DNA of 64,000 bases from Ophiobolus disseminans (GCA_010093685.1 MU006221.1:280881-344880); one strand, 5' to 3'; positions 32,860-45,157 are shown, counted from the first letter of the stretch. Notes: a model not told the origin generated them from the sequence alone. A program made the numbers and translations.

Positions 32860-34499
32860 TCAAGGCGCATAGCGGAAGCCTTCGACTCCCTCCAGGGCTG
32901 GCCGACTGCCTTGATCCGCTAGCTTGTTCATACGCTTCAAATGCATCGACATGCAGAACGTTGCGACCGAGTATAGAATCTGCATCGAGATAGTTGCCCA
33001 CATACCAGGAAGATATTGCTATTCGTCGTCAGCATTTCCATAGTTGAACCTGGACGAAGTAGACTTACTGGCGCATCCTTCGCCTGGAAAATGGAGCTGC
33101 CCGTCACGCCACCAGCAGCACCTATCGAAATCATCGCCGCAGCAACGACAGCTCGTTTCTGCACTCTTGCAGTCTGGTTCTGTCCATATGCCAACGATGC
33201 CGGGACATTTGCTTGGGTACCCCAGGTCGCGAGGAAGAGCCCAAAATATCGCACGCCGGGTGGGCCGCCATAGAGCACGATGATCAGCCCGACGATAGCC
33301 ACCACAGACTGTCCAACTAGAATCGGCCAACGCATCCGGATCTTGTCCGAGACCCAAGCTCCAGCCAGCGATGCAAACACGGTGAAGATGTAGGGAGGCG
33401 AGGATAGTAACTGTGCTTTCGCGTATGAGAAGCCCATACCTTGACGAAGGATAATGGGCTGGAAAAACGCGAGCGAATACACACTCGAGGCAGCAATGAA
33501 GTACTGGAGACAGCTGTATCAATTAGCAGATGCCAAACAGTCACCTCCGATGCAATACTCACTATACACCCAACTTCCAGTCCGCCAACATCTTCAACAT
33601 TTCCTTAACGGTAGCATGTTCCACATGAGCGCCCTTCTTCTCCATGGTCACGCGGGACACAGCGATGTGCTTTTGGCGCTCGGTTAGGAACTTAACCTTC
33701 TCGGGAACTAAAGCTGTCAGTATCACACCAGAGGTTGATAGTCTATGACTTACATTCCACCAAGAAGAACGGCGCAATGAATCCAACAACGATAGTTGCT
33801 ATCCCTTCAATTATGAAAATCCATCGCCACCCTCGACGGAACATGCCATCACCGACTCGTATCAGTGATAGTGCATACGCGAAGATTGGCCCAAACCCAG
33901 AGGCGAGTAAAGCCGCCATATAGAACACTGATACTCTTTTCGCAGTCTCGAACTGTCGATACCATGAGCCGATGATGTACACCGCCCCTGGGAAAAGACC
34001 AGCCTCGAAGACGCCCAGCAAAGCGCGCAGAACCGTCAGGGTTTTCCAACTATGCACAAAGCCCATTCCAAGGACACAGGCGCCCCATGCGATGATCAGG
34101 AATGGGAGCCATAGTCGTGCGCCGACTCGTCGAATGACATAGTTCGAAGGAAGCTCGAATAATCCATAGCCGATAAAGAAGACGAGCAGGGCAATGTTGT
34201 ATCGGTTTTCGATCGTCAGTCGCAGATCTGCTCCAAGACCAGCAATATACGCAGCGGAGATGTTGGTACGGTCGAGTAGCGAGAGCCCAAAGACAATGCA
34301 CAGCATGGGGAAGACACGCCAATCAGCTTTACGACTGCTCTGAGGTTAGCGTCGATGATCCACGGATGTTGGGGACGGCTTACACTATCTCTCGCTCCTC
34401 CTCAGCCGTCCAGTCCTGATCGGGGTGCACGTCACTATCGGACGGTGTCGCATCGTACGCCTTCTCGACATAGTCGACGTCTGCCTTCTCATGCGTCAT
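32860..34499 (-). CDS. MFS transporter, Dal5 / anion:cation symporter family
   Basis: Five exons: 34499..34384, 34334..33754, 33707..33563, 33513..33069, 33018..32860; introns 45-50 bp, all with consensus ends and frame-preserving joints; 481 residues. Twelve-helix MFS. Diagnostic: RKADWRVFPML, then LDRTNISAAYIAGL at the first loop, then ELPSNYVIRRVGARLWLP and the family-type FEAGLFPGAVYI. Dal5-type carriers take up allantoate, nicotinate-like or other organic acids at the plasma membrane. The same family occurs again at 54698..56382. Proximity to the monooxygenase and SDR suggests uptake of a catabolic substrate, as inference only. Confidence 0.9.
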
Positions 34500-35990
34500 A
34501 CTGTTCCGGTCGAGCATGTTGTTAAATTAAAGTTGGGGTATCACTAATCATACCATGGTAGAGCAGCTTCCCAGCTCTTATGACGAACTTGACCATTTCA
34601 TATCGGCTATATGATCGCCCAAGGACCTGGATATCGCGTCCCGGCAAGGTCAGCGGGGTGCATTAGAGCGACCGGCTATACTTCATCTGGTTTGATGGCA
34701 CTTGGCAACGGTACATTTCCTCAGGTGCCAAGCGGATGAGGCGCGGCAATGGTGGGAAGAGAAATCCGGGGACGGCATTAGGCGAGATGCCAAGGACGAG
34801 TCGCCAATGGCGAGTCGAAATGTTGGCTGTGGTCGAATCAAACAAGTGGAAAACCACGTGAACAACAGAATATTCGGAACACATCTGTTCCAGGCTCCCG
34901 GTTATCCATTGAATTGGGTTCGAGGTGCTCTTTCGATGGATTCCGAGATACCGAACTCGTCTACCCTTGCGACTTGGTGGACTGACTGTGATACTGTGAT
35001 GCGAGATAGTGGATTGTCGCGAACGAGATCCTTGAAATCTCGTTGCAGTCTCTAATCGTGAGCGGTATGATTCGATACAGCCGAGCAAGCAGCACTACGT
35101 ATGTGCGAAGTCACTGAACAGCACCATCTCGGCGCACGCAAGAAAAGTTGTGGGCTCAGTGCACCGCGACAGATCTGCCGACACTGCTGCTTATTGTATG
35201 GAGAAGCGCAGTTGTGTTGGCAAGGGAAAGGGCAAGCTGCAAGGAATAGCTTCATACCAGCTTGTGTAATTCTGTGATCTGTTGACAGGGGTAGCATGGT
35301 ATTTCTGGCTGTTACCTTGCGATGCCAATCGACCACACATAGGATCGTGTCTTCGGTGAGTAGCGTTCAAAACACATCCTCGGTACAAGTAAGTCTACAC
35401 GACCTCAGAAAACCGTGCTCCCGATGAACCTTTCCGTGCTACATCAACACCGCAATATTGACGCGGGATTAAAAGAGCCTGAGGGCTACAACATCTTGAC
35501 CGAGCTGCTATCAACCAACTTCGACAGTAGGTAACCACCAAACGACCTTCCTTACCGCCGTGCTTTTTGGAAACTTGGCCAACCCAAGTATCTGCCGAAA
35601 GACTGGTGCTCACATCACACCACCCAAAATATCCTAAATTGTGGGACCATACTTAACACATCCGCCACGAAAGAGCAGGCTAGTTGTATACGCATTACGA
35701 GCTCTTTTGATGACTTGGTGTACGCCTTTGGGCGGCGTCGTTTCGCTCTTCGTCAGAGGATACAGTAAGGTTGAAGCTTCTCTGCTAACAAAAACAACCG
35801 CTTCGCACCAGCACAGAGACTGTGGTAGTCACAGAGAACTTGCCGAACAACCGGCCCTCTCTGGTGCTGCTGTCTTAATTTGTGTTTGCATCACAGGAGG
35901 TGGGCATTGCGTTTATGTCCTTCGATGTTCAATACCAGCATTATTAGGTGGATGCCAATTTATCTCGTTTGGGCAGCACTGTAGAGTTCC

Positions 35991-36360
35991 CCTCTCGGTA
36001 AGTTGCGAAAGCCAGAAATAAAGATATATTATCCTATCTTGTTGAGAATATGTGGGTTCAGTCCAGGTTGGTGGAAGGTAGCCGAGCGGTACTTGCCGTA
36101 CGTGGAGGAACGGCCCCACTGTAGCGTCCTTGTTACTGTTTAGACGAGCTGAATACACACAACACGATAGTCAATACAATACGTTGCAGCCACCCCGCCT
36201 TGTCCCTCTCCTACTCGGTTATCTATGGTAGTCATACTACCAGAGGGACCTTGTTCTAATATATCTGTCTATAGAGTGTTTTTAGAATTTAGAATAAGTT
36301 TATATACGTTAATGTAGTCACTAGGCTTAATTCTTTTCTGGCTTTCACGACTTCCGGGGA
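35991..36360. mobile_element. TIR element copy B, split by an insertion
   Basis: The left end CTCTCGGTAAGTTGCGAAAG and the right end CTTTCACGACTTCCGG match the inverted ends of copy A. The core is interrupted after TATCCTATCT by 222 bp and then continues with TTAGAATTTAGAATAAG, which aligns with the copy at 61950. Many differences from copy A are C/T or G/A, as expected after RIP. Confidence 0.65.
36040..36261. repeat. 222-bp LTR-like insert within TIR element B
   Basis: Starts TGTTGAGAATATG and ends TTGTTCTAATA. It is flanked by TATCT at 36035..36039 and 36262..36266, and that site is single in the uninterrupted copies. The end would be the canonical CA if one C-to-T change is allowed (TCTAACA to TCTAATA). 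Most simply a solo LTR of a fourth family; only one copy is seen here. Confidence 0.55.
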
Positions 36361-37669
36361 TTCCACACTTCAAAGGGTGTAAAGGGCCGATAATTTCGCG
36401 CCACACTTCCAAGGTTCTCTAGCCTGGCCAGCCACTAGAAAACGTCAACACCTTACCGTGAAACGTTTGATGCCAGTGTTGCCGAAATGCGCTTAAGACC
36501 GCAAGAGAAGTATTCTTCTCTTGCAGCGCCAATGTTTTACGATCCCGGGTCGATGTTATTGTGAAAGGTTCAAGTTGCAGTGCTGAAAATGGACTAGCGC
36601 CTGAGAACAACCTTGGAGCGGCGAATTTTCACCGTCTCATCTGAGCTACATACATCGCTAAACCATGCTGAACAGTATGGAATCAATTTCTTGGTGCCTC
36701 GCCGACGCAGGTCTATTTTTAGTCAGTGTGCCAATCGGTATGTACGACGATTTTCTACCTGAGCGCTTGATTTGGAATCAGCGATATATGTTGGCCGAGT
36801 GCGGCAATGCTTTGAACTGGACTCATGGAATCAGTGCCCGAGAATAGGCTACGTAACGACTAGATAAGGTACCTTTCCATTTCAGCCTTGTAAATACACG
36901 CAATCCCGGCTGACGGTCCCGGAGATTTGGGTAGGCAACACATACGTTGTTCATTTTGCTTCCCGCCCCTCGACGCGGTCAGCAAGGCTGACTTCTTTTC
37001 TAGGCTTGGGGCTAACGTCGACGAATCGCATACATAATCTTGCGCCACACGATATTCTTACTAACAACCTTCCGCGCCATTCGTCACTTCGATGATGCCC
37101 GTAGCATGACTGATGGTGCGGCGTGCGCGATGCAGGTGAGAGCGATACGAGAGAACTGATTTACGTCGAATGAAAGTCGCCGGCAAACGACCGCCATATT
37201 TGTCCAGGAGAAGGAAGACCCAATGGGGTGCAACAATGTACGAGATGGTATTTTGGATCTGGAATCATCCAGGCACCCTTCAAGGCTTTTCCAATCGACG
37301 TAAATCAGTGATGATGCCAATGCTGACACTCGCCAATCTGACACATCGCGAATAGAAAGCTGTGCCTTTCATTGCCTTCAGTTACTAGATCGAATGGGAT
37401 CAAGGGGTGGAGTGTTGCACTCGTGGCGTAGTACGGCACCGTGAAAGATAGGTGGCCTTGACGGCATTTCTGGATTACTGCTCGCATCAATTGTTCTTCA
37501 CTCTCATTGCCAGTCACCCCAAAGTCCCCCTATGATTATGCAAACATCATCGTGCTGTCTGTCTTGTTATATCTGATTGCATAAACATTGCTGTTCGAAG
37601 CGAGAAAAACGTCGACCCGTTCGTTGCCCGAAGCATACATACCACTATTCAGAACGCCAAATCGTGGAT

Positions 37670-39342
37670 ATGGGAGTTCGAATCACTCTTGGCAAGTCAC
37701 AAGGATCTCGGAATGAGGATGACAAAAGGAAGGCGTATGACGCTCGAATGGCTCGTCTTAGGAAGGTTGAGTATCCGATGCTGAGAGGTAAGTCACCACC
37801 TTTATAGAGAGATATCTTAGCTGACGTGATACAGGCATTACGTACTTGGATCATGGTGGTACGACACTAGCCAGCAAGTCTTTGATCAAATTGTTTGGCA
37901 AAGAGATGCAGAATACCCTACTTGCTAACCCGCACTCCGATGCTTCGAACCCTAGCGCATCTAGCCTCATTGTGGCAGATGCTCGGAGAGAGGTGCTTCT
38001 GTTCTTCAACGCCAATCCGGACTACTTCGAGGTCGTGTTCACCGCCAACACTACAGCTGCTATAAAGCTGGTGATGGAGTGCTTCGTGGCACACGATGAG
38101 GACTTCGACTACTATTATCATCGCAACTGTCATACCAGCCTCGTCGGTGTACGAGAGATGGCGAAGCGTAGCCACTGCTTGGTTTCGAATGAAGAAGCGG
38201 AAGAATGGATTGACGGAAGACACGACCCAATGGAGATACCAAGAGAGAATCGACCACTACTGTTTGCCTACCCATCGCAGTCAAATATGTCTGGCGAACG
38301 CCTAACTTTGACGTGGCCTCACCAGCTTCGAAAGTCCAGGCCGAGTTCAAGCGTTTACACACTCCTCGATGTCGCCGCGTTTGTATCAACAAGTCCACTA
38401 GATCTCAGCAACCACGTCACAGCCCCTGACTTCATCGCACTATCTTTTTACAAAATATTCGGCTTCCCAGATCTCGGTGCTCTGATTGTCCGCAAAGCTT
38501 CCTCGCATGTATTAGAGCATCGCAAATACTTCGGTGGCGGTACGACGGAGATGATAACGTGCTTCGGCGACAAGCCATGGGTAGCTCGCAAGGAAGCCAG
38601 CATTCACGCTCGATTAGAAGACGGCACCATCGCGATACGTAGTATCCTCGCTCTACCATGCGCCATCGATGTCCATGAGAAGTTGTTCGGCAGTATGACC
38701 GAAGTCTCTAAGCACACTGGATACTTGGCCAAGGGCCTATATGACAGGTTAAGCGGACTGAAGCACGCCAATGGAATCTCACTATGTCATATATACAAAG
38801 CGCCCGAGTCGACCTACGATGATGCAGCAACGCAGGGCGCGACGATAGCACTCAATTTCCGCAAATGTGACGGCTGCTGGATGGGCCCATACGCTATCGG
38901 TGCGATGCTCAGAGCACATAACATCCATGTGCGGACTGGAAGCTTCTGCAACCCAGCCGGCATGGCTTGCGCTCTCAATTTGAGTCCAGCTGACATAAAG
39001 AAGGCTTACGGTGACGGCTTTCGGTGTAACCAGCAAGACGATATACGGCAAGGTGGCGTGCTGTTTGGTATGGTACGAGTGACGTTTGGCGCTATGAGCA
39101 CGTTGGAGGATGTTGAGCGATTTGTGCGGTTTGTTGAAATCCAACTCGTAGATCAAGAGCATGAGAGACAAACCGAGGACATTTCAGTGAGACAGACACA
39201 AAGACAGATCGAAATTAAGGAAGTACCGGACAGGCTAGGCAAACCGGAGACATCGAATGGAATGGCCTTTCCAGGATGCGTAACGATTTTCAGCAGTGTC
39301 TGCAAAGCTTTTCTGGGATGTTTTCCATCGGCAAAGAGATGA
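37670..39342 (+). CDS. class V aminotransferase-fold protein, molybdenum-cofactor-sulfurase-like, no MOSC domain
   Basis: Exon 1 37670..37787, a 47-bp intron (GTAAGT, GCTGACG, ACAG), exon 2 37835..39342; 541 residues. The N-terminus YLDHGGTTLASKSL matches the NifS-like domain of MoCo sulfurases (usually DHAGTT). The PLP lysine is in SFYKIFGFPDLGALIV. The C-terminal core ends GMVRVTFGAMSTLEDVERF. MoCo sulfurases are about 800 residues with a C-terminal MOSC domain; here a polar tail follows instead. The usual RTGCFCNPGAC reads RTGSFCNPAGMAC, so the first Cys is lost, though later Cys remain. It may be a stand-alone PLP desulfurase-like enzyme with changed function; it need not act on molybdopterin. 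Confidence 0.8.
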
Positions 39343-39567
39343 GCGTCAGCTTCAGGCTCAGACCTGGCAATGGGGGCAGCTTGTTGGAAGACGAAGATTC
39401 CGTCATCGCATTTCATTCTATATACCATTATCCATCGCGTCATGTACACACTAAACCAAAAGCTCAGCACAATAAACGAGTGTCCAAATTTCTCAGTTCC
39501 TCCACAGTCTCACAATCCCATATCCTTACCCATCAATTCCGAACCAAAATCCTACCAAAAGAACCGT

Positions 39568-40003
39568 CTAGTACAGTCCGATAGTGATGTCACCACGAAC
39601 GCGAGCAGTCAAGTGCACCTCAGCCTCGAGGTCGAGCTTGACGCCTAACATGAGCGCGGCAGGCTTGAGGTTGCCATCGTCGTCGGTTGCGCCCTTGAGG
39701 AGTGCGCCGGGGGGCTGGTACAGCGCTGAGTTCGGGTGGGGCGAAGGAGAGGTGGAGCCGGTGCCGGTGGCGAGGTTGAGGCGGCGGTTGCCTTGAGCTT
39801 GGGCGTCGTCACCACTGTGAACATCGGTTAGCATAGGCAAGAGAAAGGCCAAAAGGAACATCGTACAAGTGGCCGCGAGTGTCGTCGCCGCTGGGTTGCG
39901 GGTCAGTATGGCGCGAGGATGACGGGGTGGGAGGGGGAGATGGCGCAAGCGAAACTACTGTCTCGGGTGATATGAAGAAGGACGAGTTCAAGGGAGAGGG
40001 CAT
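39568..40003 (-). CDS. conserved small fungal protein of unknown function
   Basis: Exon 1 40003..39867, a 52-bp intron (39866..39815, GTACGA...CACAG), exon 2 39814..39568; 127 residues. Pro/Ser-rich N-terminus (SPPPTPSSSRHTDPQ), then NRRLNLATGTGSTSP and a C-terminal LMLGVKLDLEAEVHLTARV ending DITIGLY. The last 25 residues look like an amphipathic strand or helix and are the conserved part, as I recall from other Pezizomycotina proteins. Upstream coding-like sequence in another frame (around 40150-40270, ending AKYATNSITDNVF) might be an extra 5' exon, but I could not join it in frame. Confidence 0.6.
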
Positions 40004-41636
40004 TGGGGTGTTGGGGCTGCGATCTGTTCTGGGCGTGCTGTGTGGCGGTCAGAGAAAACGTACAAGCGGGTGGTGGTGGCTGTACTGTAGACTGTTAGTA
40101 AGACATTGTCGAGAAGATGGGAGAGAAGATGAGGGAGGCTTACGGAGAAGACATTGTCGGTGATGGAGTTTGTGGCGTATTTGGCGAGTGCTCGAAGATC
40201 TTTTGCGATTTCGTGAGAAGACTGTCTGGCGAGAGAGCGCGGTGGCTTGTCAGTTAACTGACCGTTTGGGAAGTTCGTTGGTGATGTAGTCCGGAGGACT
40301 TGTTGTCGACGTGGAGAAGTCGTGAAAGTGCCTTGCGAAATCTGGATCGTTTGTTTGAAGGGGCCGTGATAAGCTGCTCGATGGTGGTTCTTCAGCGTCC
40401 CTTCATGGCCCTTTATATCCTCCTTCTCGCGCGCAAGTTCCTCTCATTTGGTCTCGTCCTGACTTTGCTATCCTCGTCACTTCGGGACAGAGGATCACCC
40501 CACCTAGTGATACTAACTCTCGACACCCACATCTTCAAGTTTGGCGTGAACAAATTGTGCATCTTGAGCATGTCGATCAATGACGCCCCCACAAGACTTA
40601 GAGCCAACGGGAGAGGCATATTCCAGCGGAGCTCGCCTATGGCCGTAGCACTGACATTTGCCCTCAAATAGCGCGTGAGACTACATCTGATTAGCCGTCT
40701 CTAGGAGCGTACACTGACACCTTGGCAGATCCGAATGATCGTCTTTTCCGAACCGCCCAATCAGGCGGACTACCAACCTTCCTTCGTACCTCGTAGCCAA
40801 GTTCGTAACGTATGCGTGCTGCCGCGCTAGTCTGCGGTCCGATCCGGCATTATCCCAGTGGAATCACCACTAGCTTACGTTGTACGATCCTATTCCCGAA
40901 CCGAGTGCGGAGATGGTTTGGCCAGAGATGGAGCGGCAATCAAATTCACAAACCCCTGGTGCGCCACGTCAGGTTCAACGTGTCCGGTATGTTGAAAGAT
41001 CGGTGTGTTGTTCGCGAGGGATGCAATAATCCAAAAGTGATACGTGAACTCGATATGCTGAGTAGGTACTTCGGTGCCATGATTGACGGAAACAAAAACT
41101 AGAAAATTAGATGAGGTGTTCAGTGCTGCAAAAATGGCGTGGTCAACGCCGCGGAGAAGTTCTGCAGGAGTCTCTCCGGGATGACATGATGAAGCGGCAA
41201 CACACCTGCATCATGTACAGTGTTTTCTTCAGCACTCGGGATTTGGTTGTCACTAATGCGATGATGCTCAGTGGTCTGAGGTATGTATGTGTTGTCAAAA
41301 AGAAGGGAGTCGGTACTGATCGGACGACTCCTACTTGGATGTAGCCAGGTCACATTGATCAACAGCTAACAGTTCATGATGATCTGATATTCATCATTCG
41401 AAGGTACTTTGAAATTGCTGCGTGACTCGAAAGTGGAGATCAAACAAGAATTTCAGGTACCCGACTCAATGGGGTGGGTGGCCCATGGCGCAAGCTCGTT
41501 CTTGTGTCTTGTGCTTCCCGCAGCGGCACGCGCCTCAGTTAGCCCTCTTGTAGCACCTGTCGGCTGTTAGGTGCATTCGATTCGAGGTCCCCTTTTCACG
41601 TACATTCAGCGTCTTTGAAACTTTAGACACCCATCT
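40004..41636. other. intergenic / possible 5' exon region
   Basis: About 1.6 kb. The minus-strand stretch 40150-40270 is coding-like (KDLRALAKYATN) and may belong to the gene at 39568; a GATATAAAGG TATA-like site lies on the minus strand near 40420. Nothing else is supported. Confidence 0.4.
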
Positions 41637-43530
41637 ATGTCCATTTTGATAGCCCTTGCAGCCGTACCAGGCATGTTAGGCACACAAGAAGCGATCCGAC
41701 AGGGCCAGCAAAAGGAGCGGAGAGAGGAGCATCGCGCGAGACGATGCAATCTGATTGCACGCTGCATCAAAAGCTCCGTTCGAGCAAGAGAGATTAACAG
41801 TCGGCCATTGGTTTTGAGGGATGGGGCGGTAAGTATCAATAGCTTCCGTCGAGCGTCATGCACGGGAATAGGTATCGGCGGACCGACTGACCGAAGCAGA
41901 TCTACATCGACACATGTACTGACACTGGTACGTCCAGTGGACATCAATATGCTGGATACTACCTCCCATACCCTGACAGTAAATATGAGGGACTTGTTAC
42001 GACAATTACCGATGATGCCCCGGTCATGAACTGGGTCTACATCGATGCCTGGACATGCCAGCTTCGCTATGGAGTACGAAAAGACGCACAACCAAACTTT
42101 ACTGGCCCTTTTGACTGCACGCGTCAAAGTTGGCGGCTCACCTTCCAGGGGTGGGAGGGTTTCTGTGCCGTGGAGGTGGAGCCTGGAGTGTGGGGGGTTT
42201 TCTTTGACGTCGAAGACGATGGTTTGCAGGGCCGGATCAAAGCAGGGTCCCTCCCAGAGAGTTCAAGGATCCTCGAAATTGAACTGCAGAGAGTTGAGAA
42301 GAAGTACACGAAGGACGGCGAAGCACGCAACGCAGACCAAACGATCAACCGCGAAAAGGCGCTCGACCCTGATAACAAGGAAGTCATCAATGAGCCAAAA
42401 TCGTCCGGTCAAAATACATCAGCTGCCCCTGGCTCGTGCACAACTGGTGGCAGAGACTGTTCTCAGGCTCTGTCAGGTACAACTGCAGACTCGGTCGCGT
42501 CGCCTGTGACGTCACCACCGCCAATGGGCAATTCAACGCCACTAGAAAAGCAGATGGAAGCCTGCACGGTGCCAAGTACAAGGGAGAATAGCCAGACCAT
42601 CAATGAAGAACTCGATAAAAGTGATTCTGGGGCGCTACCATCGCTGAAACCAAGACGAGACGACATACCGGCATCCCTGGTCGATTCGAAAGCGTCTCCA
42701 AAGGTGGTATCCCAAAACCCAGCATTAGAGACTGTAGTTGTGCCTCCCCCGACGTCGACGATGGATCTCGTACCCGCCGCGTCGCCCAGAGATGAACCCT
42801 TTGCGGGTCTCGCAACGGGCATACATCAAAGCAAGGCACAACGTGCACAGCGCCCATCCGAGAGTGCAGCGTTTGCCCAGGTATCGATAGTAACGCCAAT
42901 ATTGAGCGACAACGGAGAACAACAATGCAAGGTGGGACAGGATGTTGATGCTGATCGACGATCCTCTAGCGACCTCCTGCCTACACGAAACGATCAGCCT
43001 CCTCACCCTGAGTTACCACCAGAGCCTCCCGAGGAGGTGGAGCGCGCTGCAAAAGGTGGAACATCGGACACCACAACGCTCGCCAGTTATAGGGAACCCG
43101 CTACAGCGCTATCAGATACACCCTCCGCCCCCGATACTTGTACGGGAAAGTCACACGAATCGAAAAGAAAGGCAATTCTCAAGAGATTAGGGACCACCAT
43201 AAGCAGACATGGCGCGAATGACATGCGGAAGAACAGCTCTGAAGACAGGGTGAATCTTGATACCGAAGCTACTAAGCGTCATGAAGGCTCGAGCGAGCGT
43301 GGCAGGCGCGCCACAAACCTGCGCGATTCGCACCAAGAGGACCTTGAGTCTGAGAGTTTGCACAAGTGAGTACCCTTCTCTTGAACATGTTACGATGGCA
43401 TTCGATTAATCATCCCAGACCCTGGTTTCGCAGAAGTCTGAGCGTACGTCCGGGTCATGGGCCGCGGGTGGCTGAGAGTAGGCAGAAGCCAGAGTCGAAG
43501 CAGCGTTTGCTCTCCTGGATGAGGTCCTAG
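41637..43530 (+). CDS. conserved fungal protein with long disordered C-terminus
   Basis: Three exons: 41637..41828, 41900..43365, 43419..43530 (introns 71 and 53 bp); 589 residues. The conserved head spans about residues 1-175: a signal-like or membrane-anchoring start (SILIALAAVPGML), a basic helix, then AGYYLPYPDSKYEG, TCQLRYGVRKDAQPN, GPFDCTRQSWRLTF and FCAVEVEPGVWGVFF, a beta-rich domain recurrent in Dothideomycetes and Sordariomycetes but uncharacterised. The remaining 400 residues are Ser/Thr/Pro/Glu-rich and probably unstructured. The last exon is inferred from a GTGAGT donor and CCCAG acceptor, giving a basic end (PWFRRSLSVRPGHGPR); without it the protein stops at 43369. Confidence 0.65.
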
Positions 43531-43850
43531 GCGGGGAGAACATGTCTATGAAATTCGGGCCAGCTTTTCGTCTTGGAATCTCTAATGTTGTATCGAGCTT
43601 CCACAGTTTGGCGGTGAAAGGAATTGGCTTTGAGTCTCGTTTGACCGAAAGCAATGTGATCGAGAAGTGTCCAGTTCTCGGCCGTTTGATGCAACAAGCG
43701 GGCGAACAGACTGGCCCGAATGGAGTTGTGCTGCGCATTCGAGGCTGTGAAGCTGTCGGTGTTGATGTTTGGTGTTGCTGATGCGGGCGGGGTGAGAATC
43801 GCCCCTAAGACCCACTTTAGGCCATCCACTAACCGCTTTCGTAATGCCAT
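43527..43850 (-). CDS. possible hypothetical protein, 107 aa
   Basis: Open frame with a plausible start (MALRKRLVDGLKWVL) and ordinary composition, overlapping the last codon of the gene on the other strand. No family recognised and no intron. It may be noise; nothing else is seen in 43531..44134 except the promoter of the MDR gene. Confidence 0.2.
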   Translation of the reverse strand: MALRKRLVDGLKWVLGAILTPPASATPNINTDSFTASNAQHNSIRASLFARLLHQTAENWTLLDHIAFGQTRLKANSFHRQTVEARYNIRDSKTKSWPEFHRHVLPA

Positions 43851-44134
43851 GCGAGCACCGGGCGAATAACCCCCCGGTTCATCTTCGAACTAACTCTCCG
43901 CATTGACGCAGGTCTGCGCCACGTTTCTTATCATCTCTCCAGAGCCCGGTCAGGCGTGAGATGTATCTGTTATGTCCCTCTACGTTGAAATGTATAAGAC
44001 CAGACGCAGCGGCGACCTCAATGTGAACACAAACCACCATCATCATCACACACCATAAACAGCAACTTCATCCATCATCAACATTGACCTTCATCACATA
44101 ACAGCCTTCTTACGATCATCACATATACACCAAG

Positions 44135-45157
44135 ATGACTACCACTATCCGCAAAGCGCAATTTTCCGGCGTCGGTGGACCTGAGGTCGTCTCCATCGTC
44201 ACCGCTGAGATTGCAGCGCCTACCGCGAACGAAGTTCAGATCAGAGTACTCTACGCTGGAATGGGCGGTGCAGACATTGCAATGCGCCTGGGCGGCTACC
44301 CAGGTCAGAGAAACGCGGCCGGCTTAACTCCCGGCTATTCGCTCATCGGACGGGTGCACAAGAACGGCGAAAAATGTTCCAAATTTCAACGCGGCGATCT
44401 CGTCTCATGCCTCACAATGTACGACTCCGAAGCCGAGCTGTGCAACTTCCCGGAGAAGTACCTCATCCCAGTACCGGAGGGCATCGATCTCAAACAGGCT
44501 GTGGCAATGGTCACGGATTGGACGACGGCTTATGGCATGGCTTTCCGGGCTGCGCAAATTACAAAGGGCCAACGCGTTTTCATCCACGGCCTCAGCGGGT
44601 CCGTAGGCTTTGGTTTACTCACACTTTGCAAGATGCAAGGGGCCGAGGTATACGGTACAGCATCCGAGAAGAACCACGCCGCGGTGCGGGAGGCCGGCGC
44701 AAACCCATTCGTATACTCCAACAAAGACTGGATGCAGGCTATGAAAAACGCCGGCGGCGCTCATTTCGTGTTTGATCCTCTGAGCTTCGAGTCTTGGGAT
44801 GAGAGCTGGGAAATCCTCGCGCCCGAAGGTGGCCATCTGATCGGTTTCGGCGGCAATTACAACATGCTGAACGGCGGAAAACCACGCAGCCAGTATCCGC
44901 AGGTGGCAAAGCTAGTTGCCAAGGGGTTGAATCCATTTTGCCCGAACAAAACGACTTTCTTCTACATCGACAAGGACCAGAAGACCTTCGAGCCAGAGCT
45001 GAAGACGCTGTACGGTATGCTTGCGAAGGGCGAGGTCACGGTGCCCATCAGGAAGATGTGGACCCTGGACGAGTTACCAGAAGCGCATCGCACTTGGAAT
45101 CAAGGCGCTGGTGTTGGCGCGGTCGTCATCAAGGTGGCGGAGGACATGCGCAACTAA
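44135..45157 (+). CDS. MDR-family NADPH-dependent oxidoreductase (quinone/enone reductase-like)
   Basis: 340 residues in one exon. Medium-chain reductase without catalytic zinc ligands. N-terminal catalytic domain with PGYSLIGRV and FQRGDLVSCL; the nucleotide-binding fold shows GQRVFIHGLSGSVGFGLL (the AxxGxxG-type turn) and EVYGTASEKNHAAVREAGA. C-terminal substrate-domain signature VPIRKMWTLDELPEAHR, ending GAVVIKV. Likely reduces quinones or alpha,beta-unsaturated carbonyls with NADPH in the cytosol; true substrate unknown. The promoter (43980-44130) has TATAAGA near 43995 and a CA-rich leader. Confidence 0.88.
   Translation: MTTTIRKAQFSGVGGPEVVSIVTAEIAAPTANEVQIRVLYAGMGGADIAMRLGGYPGQRNAAGLTPGYSLIGRVHKNGEKCSKFQRGDLVSCLTMYDSEAELCNFPEKYLIPVPEGIDLKQAVAMVTDWTTAYGMAFRAAQITKGQRVFIHGLSGSVGFGLLTLCKMQGAEVYGTASEKNHAAVREAGANPFVYSNKDWMQAMKNAGGAHFVFDPLSFESWDESWEILAPEGGHLIGFGGNYNMLNGGKPRSQYPQVAKLVAKGLNPFCPNKTTFFYIDKDQKTFEPELKTLYGMLAKGEVTVPIRKMWTLDELPEAHRTWNQGAGVGAVVIKVAEDMRN

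Larger units (their letters stand above)
34500..37669. other. gene-poor 3.2 kb with repeat remnants
   Basis: No convincing gene; frames are short and scattered. Contains the TIR element copy B with its inserted LTR-like sequence (35991..36360). The rest shows no defined-end repeat by eye. Confidence 0.5.

Noticed and set aside
34905..34930. GGGTTCGAGG as a tRNA T-loop
   Set aside because: No acceptor, D or anticodon stem could be found around it; the same holds for other GTTCGA hits in the window.
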